From Saccopteryx bilineata (Eukaryota; Chordata; Mammalia; Chiroptera; Emballonuridae), in NCBI RefSeq assembly GCF_036850765.1, contig NC_089492.1:98041022-98105021 (forward strand): 64,000 nt of DNA. Direction: 5' to 3'. This document shows positions 57,548-64,000 of the stretch, piece by piece; position 1 is the first letter of the stretch, and every line of letters begins with the position of its first letter. The translations under genes were made by a program, and so were the position numbers. A model generated the notes under the pieces. That model was not told the DNA's origin, did no database searches, and saw only the letters and a list, made by a program, of their open reading frames with translations.

Positions 57548-60084
57548 CCTTCCCAACAAACATTCCCCAGCAAAGTCCAAGGACACTCTCTGGCTGTGGA
57601 TGGATCACTAATCACACCATTAACAATGTAAAAAGATGACCAACCATCCCAAGGAACAAAGGAAAAATGGATTGGAATATATTAATAATTACTGCATATG
57701 CTAAAACTGATGGAAATCTAAGGTTTTGGAAGTAAATAAAATCATGAAGAGAAATTACCACAACTCACTAAAACATAGCTGAGAATTGTCAATTAGAGCT
57801 AAGTCAGCTTATATGCCCACCATTATTATGCTATTGAGAAAATAGCTATAGTGAATGAGAGGTGGGACAAATAGAAAGAAAGACAGCTCCCTCCTTTGTC
57901 TCTTTTCCTGCCTCCTGTTGGCCCGATGACAGTTTATTTAAACTTGAAGACCCCATTCAACTATCATCTCCTATGAAAAAGCTATTTATTCCTTAAGGAA
58001 GACTATTTGCTATCAATCTCCCCTGCTAGGCATGGAACTACATTATTATCTTTGCTGCTTTATCCTCTACACATAGTAAAGTGCCGGATACATAGTAAGA
58101 CTCAATAATTAAAACTGAATTAACTATACTTATTAATTACATCATCAATCTCCCTGCTATGTTCCCACAACACCTAGGTCACATCAGAGCAGGCGCCTTC
58201 TCTGAATTTTAGTCTTTCACAATAACAGTATTATTGCCAGCTCTTTGAGAAGTGAGGAAAATCATAATCTACTCAATCTTAGTTGCCCAACATCTATCAC
58301 AGTACTTTCAGGAATAACTGATTCCATAGAAATAAATAAGTAGCAGAGCAATTCAATTCTAACACTTTATTATATTAAGAAAACAAGTTTCTGTAAAACA
58401 TGTGTTTGTAAAGTATATAATCCAGTTTAAAAGCAAGAGCAGTGATACCAATTAAACTATTAGAGGTGCTATGTGATGCAGGCCATTGAATTGTGATTAA
58501 GCACTCGCTATTTTGTACTCTTTAAAATCAGGAGGAAACAAGACTCAGAAAGGTAACTATTTTAAATAAATCGGACACAGTATGTGTCCCTAGAAGGGAA
58601 TTGGATGTGGAGTCTATTTCCTTATGTCCCATTCACCTCACACCCCAATCTCTGGTCTGATTGAAAGTCCAAATATACTTTTATTTCAAATTATCACTGA
58701 AGTCGACAGGAATTTTTTATTTCTGCAGAGGTCACCTCACCAGCAGCCATCCAAATCAAGAAGTGAGAACTGTAACTCACAGCTAATAGCACCTAGTCGT
58801 ATTGCCTCTGTAAAGGGAACCCGATTATCAGCAAAATGTAAGGGAATGAAAGGTTTCAAGCCATTAGCAATTCACATGCTTCTCTATATCCAACTTGCTG
58901 GGTTGGTGTTTTCTTACCTGGCATGAGAATTATACTCCTAGGCCAGGTATCCTACTGGGATAAACCTTTCCATAAAACTTGGGGTGTCAGAACACTAGAA
59001 GAGAAGTGATGTATATTTAATTAAAAAGAGGTTTACAATGGCCAATAGTCCCAGGATTGATTTGGTGCCGCCAACTCAAATTTACAGGTGGCTTTGCACT
59101 CAGATACCAGCAGTTCTTCATGTACCACTGAGATACACACGACATCTGTGGCATGTATAACTTGCCAAGGACAGAGATAGGGACAGCTTCATTGGCATGT
59201 CAGCTGTGCAGCTGCACAGGGTCTCACACTTGGTTTAAAATTCCTCTGTGGCTGCCATGAAGATCTTAATCCATTTTGAACAAGAGGCCCCACGTTTTTA
59301 TTTCACCATAGGCCACAAAAATTATGTTGCTGCTCTCAGAGAGGAGAGGAGGAAAGTACCTTGAGGATTTTTAGGACTGTGCAAGTCCCTTACTGTCTGA
59401 TTAGTGTTAAAGTTCCTGAGAGTAAATAAATCAGGCATCAGAACATTGTGCTGGCCTTGGGAAATTAACCACAGCTAAGATCTGAATATGCTACAGGGAA
59501 CCTTTATACAGTCTCCACCTGCACACTCCTCAGGGGAAAACTGCTTTATCAGGATGGCTACAGCTGCAACCTTCAGACAGTTGCTGTGGGTCACCAAGGT
59601 ATGTTAGCGCATTATCACTCTCAGAAGAATTCAAGCAAAATTGTGAAACTGTCAGGCTGTGTTTGGGTCCCCACTCCTATTTCTGCACCCTGCTATCGCA
59701 CTACCACCACCAAAGCTTGAATCATATATTAAATACATAGTTTCTATAACCTTTATTTAATATTTTCATTGTGTTATATTCTTGTGTTGTCAAGAAATAT
59801 AGATACAGATTTAATCTAATAACAAAGAGTTTAGTAAATAACATGGTGTAAGTTATAAAGGAAGAAGAAAAGATCCTCAGAAACCAGCACTGTTGATGCA
59901 GCTGACTCCCAAGGCAATGATACATAAGGGACAGGGACACTCCTTTCCGGAGTTCCTCTATCTCCAACTAGGTATTTTTTGTTTGTTTGTTTGTTTAATC
60001 TTAGTTTACATAATATGAGAGTTCATAAACCACCCCAACAACAAGAGAGAGGATATAGGACAAAAGTAGCAGAGTTCAGGGAAA
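57548..60084. other. unique intergenic DNA
   Basis: No gene or strong repeat. A patch at about 58025-58120 (ACACATAGTAAAGTGCCGGATAC) may be MIR or L2. The open frame 58624-58926 has no recognisable domain. Confidence 0.4.
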
Positions 60085-60395
60085 GAGCAGATAACCCAGA
60101 AATGTCACTTATGTGTGGGATATAAAACTGAAAGCAACAAATGAATAAACAAGGAAAACAAACAAAAATTTATAGACACAGATAATAATATGGTGGTTAC
60201 CAGAGGGAGGGAGAAGAGTAGGTGGGGCAGTAAAGGGTTAAAGGGGTCAAATATATGGTGAGAGAGGAAGATTTGACTTTGGATGGTAAACACACAATGT
60301 AATTAATATACAGATGATGTATCATAGAACTGTACATTTGAAACCTGTATAATTGCACTAACCAATGTCATCCCAATAAATTTAATTCTTAAAAA
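60085..60395 (+). mobile_element. 5'-truncated L1 3' UTR
   Basis: Ends CAATGTCATCCCAATAAATTTAATT and contains GGTGGTTACCAGAGGGAGGG, the same 3' UTR layout as L1-2 (GGTGGTTACCAGGGGTGGGG ... CATCCCATTACCATTAATAAA). Only the 3' UTR and the last bases of ORF2 are present. It is older than L1-1 to L1-3. Confidence 0.8.
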
Positions 60396-61777
60396 GATCC
60401 GATTGAAGCTATGTGATCTTCAATGTACTTTGCATTCTCACTTTCCCACCCCCCCTGCCTTTCTGATGATAGCAGAGACAATGGGTCTGATAAGGAAATA
60501 TTAACTGTCAATCATGAATTTTTTTATGAAGCATTTGATACATTTGATAATGGGAATTCTTTCCCTGGAAGGTGTTTAGGGTTCCTGCATGCTTCCATTA
60601 AATTTCTTATATGTTGTTACCTTAAAGGCAAAGATAAAAGACCTGCTGTGGTCTTACTGTTGTTTTTGTTTTTCTCTAAATCCTAATTTTTATTTTTTGT
60701 AGATGTGTAGTGGTTTTTAGTATTCATGTAACCTAAACTCTTTAAGCACCAGAGAAATTTAATGAGAAAATGAATGGACTGAATGACTTCTCCCAATCTG
60801 TGAACTCCTAGAAGTTCTTGGAAAGCCCAGAACATTCTCAGCTAGCTGTCTGTCTGTGCAGGCCTCAAACCTTGTAGGTACTTCATAAATGTTTGTTGAA
60901 TTATTGAAAAAAAAATTTTAATTAAAAAAAATTTAAATCTGGAAAGTTTTCTGGAGTAGGGAGTTATCTATTTTATAAAATTTTACAGTTAAATATAAGA
61001 CCATGTTTTCCAGAAAGAACTCAGCTTCTAGACAGACTATCAGAGCTAATGTTGCGCAGGTGATCAATAAGGGTATATTTAAGGAGATAAATAGATCTTT
61101 CTTTGTCCATCCAAACCTTATCATTGCAGTAGCAGCAAATCAAAGCTCAGTGATTACTGTCTTCAGTTTTTTAGTCAGTTTTTCAAATATCTAAGTATTT
61201 TAATTTGTATTTCACACTAAAAATTAAAATATAAAAACATAAGACTAAGCTTACTTGATTTTTTTTACTTTTAAGAAAATATGTAGCTATAGATACAGAT
61301 ATAAAAGTTAAATATATATAAATATATGTTTTGTGTAGATATATGCATATATATTTATATATGTATATAATATATACATATGATCATTGGGTAGAAGGGA
61401 ATAGAAAATACAATTTCTCATGTGAAATACTGACAAACCTACACTTCTAAACATATCAGTTCTAGAACATACTGCCTACTACTCCTTGGACCTTCCTTAG
61501 TTTCTTGGCTAAATGTATATTTACAAGATATTTTCAAACGTACCCTTGTTTCAAAAGTGAATAAAATTTCAGACTGATTTTCAGGATAAACACACTGAGC
61601 ATCAAAACATGGCAGTCTGCTTATATACTAGACAAGTGAAAATCTTTTCTCTCCATGTTGAAGCCCATCTCCCTAAACTGCTTAGCATGACTATGTATAT
61701 AACCATTCTAGTGCCTTTATGTTTTTCAGTTTGTCAAACAGCATAAACTGAAAGGGAATTTGAACAATTTGTGAGGG
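60396..61777. other. AT-rich intergenic DNA
   Basis: No gene. GTAGGTACTTCATAAATGTTTGTTG (60874-60898) is a common MIR/L2 3' phrase. A TA-rich low-complexity stretch lies at about 61305-61385. Confidence 0.4.
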
Positions 61778-62175
61778 TTTTTTTGTTTTTTCAGGGTTTT
61801 TTGTTTTGTTTTGTATTTTTTCAAAGTTGGAAGAGGGGAAGCAGTCAGACAGACTCTCGCATGTGCCTGACTGGAATCTACCCGTCATGCCCACTAGGGG
61901 TTGATGTTCTGCCCATCTGGGGCATGGCACCCTTGCGGCCGGAGCCATTCTAGTGCCTGAGGCAGAGGCTATGGAGCCATCCTCAGTGCCTGGGCCAACT
62001 TTGCTCCAATGGAGCCTTGGCTGCGGGAGGGGAAGAGAGAGACAGAGAGGAAGGAGAGGGGGAGGGGTGGAGAAGCAGATGGGCACTTCTCCTGTGTGCC
62101 CTGGCCAGAAATCGAACCTAGGACTTCCACACATCAGGCTGATGATGCTCTACCACTGAGCCAATAGGCCAGGGC
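61778..62175 (-). mobile_element. SINE-A (tRNA-derived)
   Basis: Tail of T and TTTTG units at the left, head at the right with box B-like AAATCGAACCTAGG and the terminal GGCCAGGGC. Edges are uncertain by about 10 bases because the flanks are T-rich. Confidence 0.9.
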
Positions 62176-63055
62176 CTTTTAGGTTTTTGTGGGGTTTTTT
62201 TAATCTGAGGAGAAAGCATTAAGAATCAACCAACTGTGAAAGAACTATTTGGAGATCTTACACCAGAGGAATGTTCCTGAAGTACTTCTCTAAGATTATT
62301 CCATCAACAGCAACAATGTTAATTAGAATATATTTCTTAGCACATTCTAATAGAATGGCCTTAGTGTTTCTTATTATGACAGTTTAACTGCCCCATCATG
62401 GCCAAATCTCTCAGATACTGCTTCAGTAAAATATAAATTCAAATGTTAGTTTACAGATGTGGTTAAAAGAAATTGGATTTGTGACTCTTCTTTGCATTTC
62501 TTAGTACATCACATGCATGAGTTAATCAAATAATTCTGGGAAACCTTTTATACCCTGACCCTTTCCCAGTACTACAGACCAACGCTGCTAGACCCTCTCC
62601 GGGACAGGAACAACACAGTGTGGTAGATCGGGAACAAGCAATTGTCTCCAAGAGGCCCACACAACACTGCTGTAGATCTTTCGTAGCAGTGATTTCATCA
62701 GTACTTTGTGAAAATCTTTCTCTCCTCACATCTTTTGGCAATAGAAAGTATGTTACCAAAGAACTGGTAAATATAAGACAAAAGGTCAAGATGTATAACA
62801 TTCTAACACAAATATATATAAAAATATATAGTTTTATTTTATTAAATATTTTTGCTAGTAATTGAGCTATGAAACTATCTGTATACATGGGTAAAACAAT
62901 TGCAAAACATGTATAATATTTTCAAAGAATTGTATATACAATACTCCAAACAGTATTTACAATTTTAATTCTGTAACAACTGCCAAATTATCTGATATTT
63001 TTTTCAGTAAAATTAATTTACTGAAATTGCACTTTGAAATTATATTACCTTTGTT
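62176..63055. other. AT-rich intergenic DNA, nothing recognised
   Basis: No gene, RNA or named repeat seen. Confidence 0.4.
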
Positions 63056-63062
63056 GTACTTT

Positions 63063-63066
<4 letters not shown>

Positions 63067-63105
<39 letters not shown>

Positions 63106-63487
63106 CATTTTTCTGAAGCTGGAAACAGGGAGAGACAGTCAGACAGACTCCCGCATGCGCCCGACCGGGATCCACCCGGCACGCCCACCAGGGGCGGTGC
63201 TCTGCCCCCCAGGGGGCGATGCTCTGCCCATCCTGGGCGTCGCCATATTGCGACCAGAGCCACTCTAGCGCCTGAGGCAGAGGCCACAGAGCCATGCCCA
63301 GCGCCCTGGCCATCTTTGCTCCAATGGAGCCTTGGCTGCGGGAGGGGAAGAGAGAGACAGAGAGGAAAGCGCGGCGGAGGGGTGGAGAAGCAAATGGGCG
63401 CTTCTCCTATGTGCCCTGGCCGGGAATCGAACCCGGGTCCTCCGCACGCTAGGCCGATGCTCTACTGCTGAGCCAACCGGCCAGGGC
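63067..63487 (-). mobile_element. young SINE-A (tRNA-derived)
   Basis: Long T tail (about 38), then a near-consensus body keeping many CpG sites, and a clean tRNA-like head with box B GGTTCGATTCC (63422-63432) and box A. Exact 11-bp duplication GTACTTTTCTT at 63056-63066 and 63488-63498. The best preserved SINE in the window. Confidence 0.96.
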
Positions 63488-63549
63488 GTACTTTTCTTAA
63501 TTAAGAAAACAATATACACAGGTACATACACCATTATAATATTCATGTA

Positions 63550-64000
63550 GTCAGTTTCTTGGGCTGTCTAAATCTTTTGAAGTCAAGTAGTCTAATTGCT
63601 TCAATTTGGCTATTTTATTGAAAGTTACTTGAGTGATTCTATAGTATTTACATTTCCAAAGAAATTTTAGAATTAGCTTATTAGTTGCTATAATTAGTTA
63701 ATGTTTGGATTTTGACTGACATTACATTGACTACTGATCTAATAGGGTAAAATCAACATCTTAACAATATTAAGTTTCTAAACTCATAAACAAGAAATAT
63801 CTCTCAATTTGTTTAGTCTTTAATTTCTCTCATAAAATACATATTTTATAATTTTAATAAAATTTTTAATTTCATTTAGATAATGTTTTGCTAATAAATA
63901 GAAATATAATTCAAATTTAGATATTAATCTCATCTGGGATCCATGTTAATTTACTTATTAGTTCTATAAGATATCTAGTTATCTAGTTATATAAGATATA
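63550..64000 (-). mobile_element. old L1 ORF2 fragment, runs off the window
   Basis: Reverse-complement L1 RT text: AAAATCAACATCTTAACAATATTAAG, TCTCTCAATTTGTTTAGTCTTTAATTTCT, then ATAATGTTTTGC. Frames are broken. It continues past the window edge. Confidence 0.7.

Noticed and set aside
63412..63487. Functional tRNA gene
   Set aside because: It has box A and box B but is the head of a SINE with poly(A)-type tail and target duplication; it does not fold as a full cloverleaf by eye.
1..64000. CRISPR array or bacterial operon
   Set aside because: No regularly spaced direct repeats with unique spacers and no dense coding; repeats are SINE, L1 and LTR.

Overview
This window is vertebrate, almost certainly mammalian, intergenic DNA. 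It is AT-rich and packed with interspersed repeats, and I found no host protein-coding gene, rRNA, functional tRNA gene or CRISPR array. Several tRNA-derived SINE families recur. Their heads (boxes A and B ending in CCTGGCCAGGGCACA, and the CAGTGGATAGAG type) are ones I associate with bats, possibly the horseshoe/leaf-nosed group. Older mammal-wide repeats (MIR-like, MER5A-like, decayed L1) agree with a placental mammal. The order Chiroptera is an inference from SINE type, not proof.

Three long L1 (LINE-1) retrotransposons dominate. L1-1 (2854-10896, minus) is full length, with 17-bp target-site duplications, an intact 340-codon ORF1 and an ORF2 of 1275 codons broken by one TGA at codon 17. 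L1-2 (13563-21380, plus) is full length, with an intact ORF1 and a multiply broken ORF2. L1-3 (38331-44250, plus) is a close relative of L1-2, but it precisely lacks a 2126-nt GT...AG segment of the 5' UTR, which marks it as a copy of a spliced L1 RNA. L1-2 and L1-3 have different target sites yet share three ORF2-disabling lesions while ORF1 and the endonuclease domain stay open. This points to a non-autonomous L1 lineage mobilised in trans. L1-3 also carries about 320 nt of non-L1 sequence between its 5' target-site duplication and the L1 start, which looks like a 5' transduction.

Layout: 1-2836, decayed L1 plus SINEs; 2837-10913, L1-1; 10914-22080, an ancient minus-strand L1 split by L1-2; 22080-26040, mostly unique AT-rich DNA; 26040-27700, an ancient L1/HAL1-like ORF1 region; 27895-28095, a palindromic MITE-like element; 28100-35905, mostly unique with MIR-like, MER5A-like, an old L1 and a solo LTR; 35911-49072, a cluster of LTRs of one family (5-bp duplications, two nested or tandem sites), one retrovirus-like LTR, a hAT element and L1-3; 49500-54070, SINEs, an old L1 3' part and a tiny 50-nt retrocopy that ends just after an AATAAA; 54080-64000, mostly unique DNA with SINEs, a CA/CG tract, a short L1 3' end and an old L1 fragment.

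The parts act as a host-parasite system of repeats. The L1 machinery explains the poly(A)-tailed SINE, L1 and mini-retrocopy insertions, and nested insertions give a relative chronology. Most short open reading frames here are shadows of SINEs, simple repeats or L1 antisense strands.
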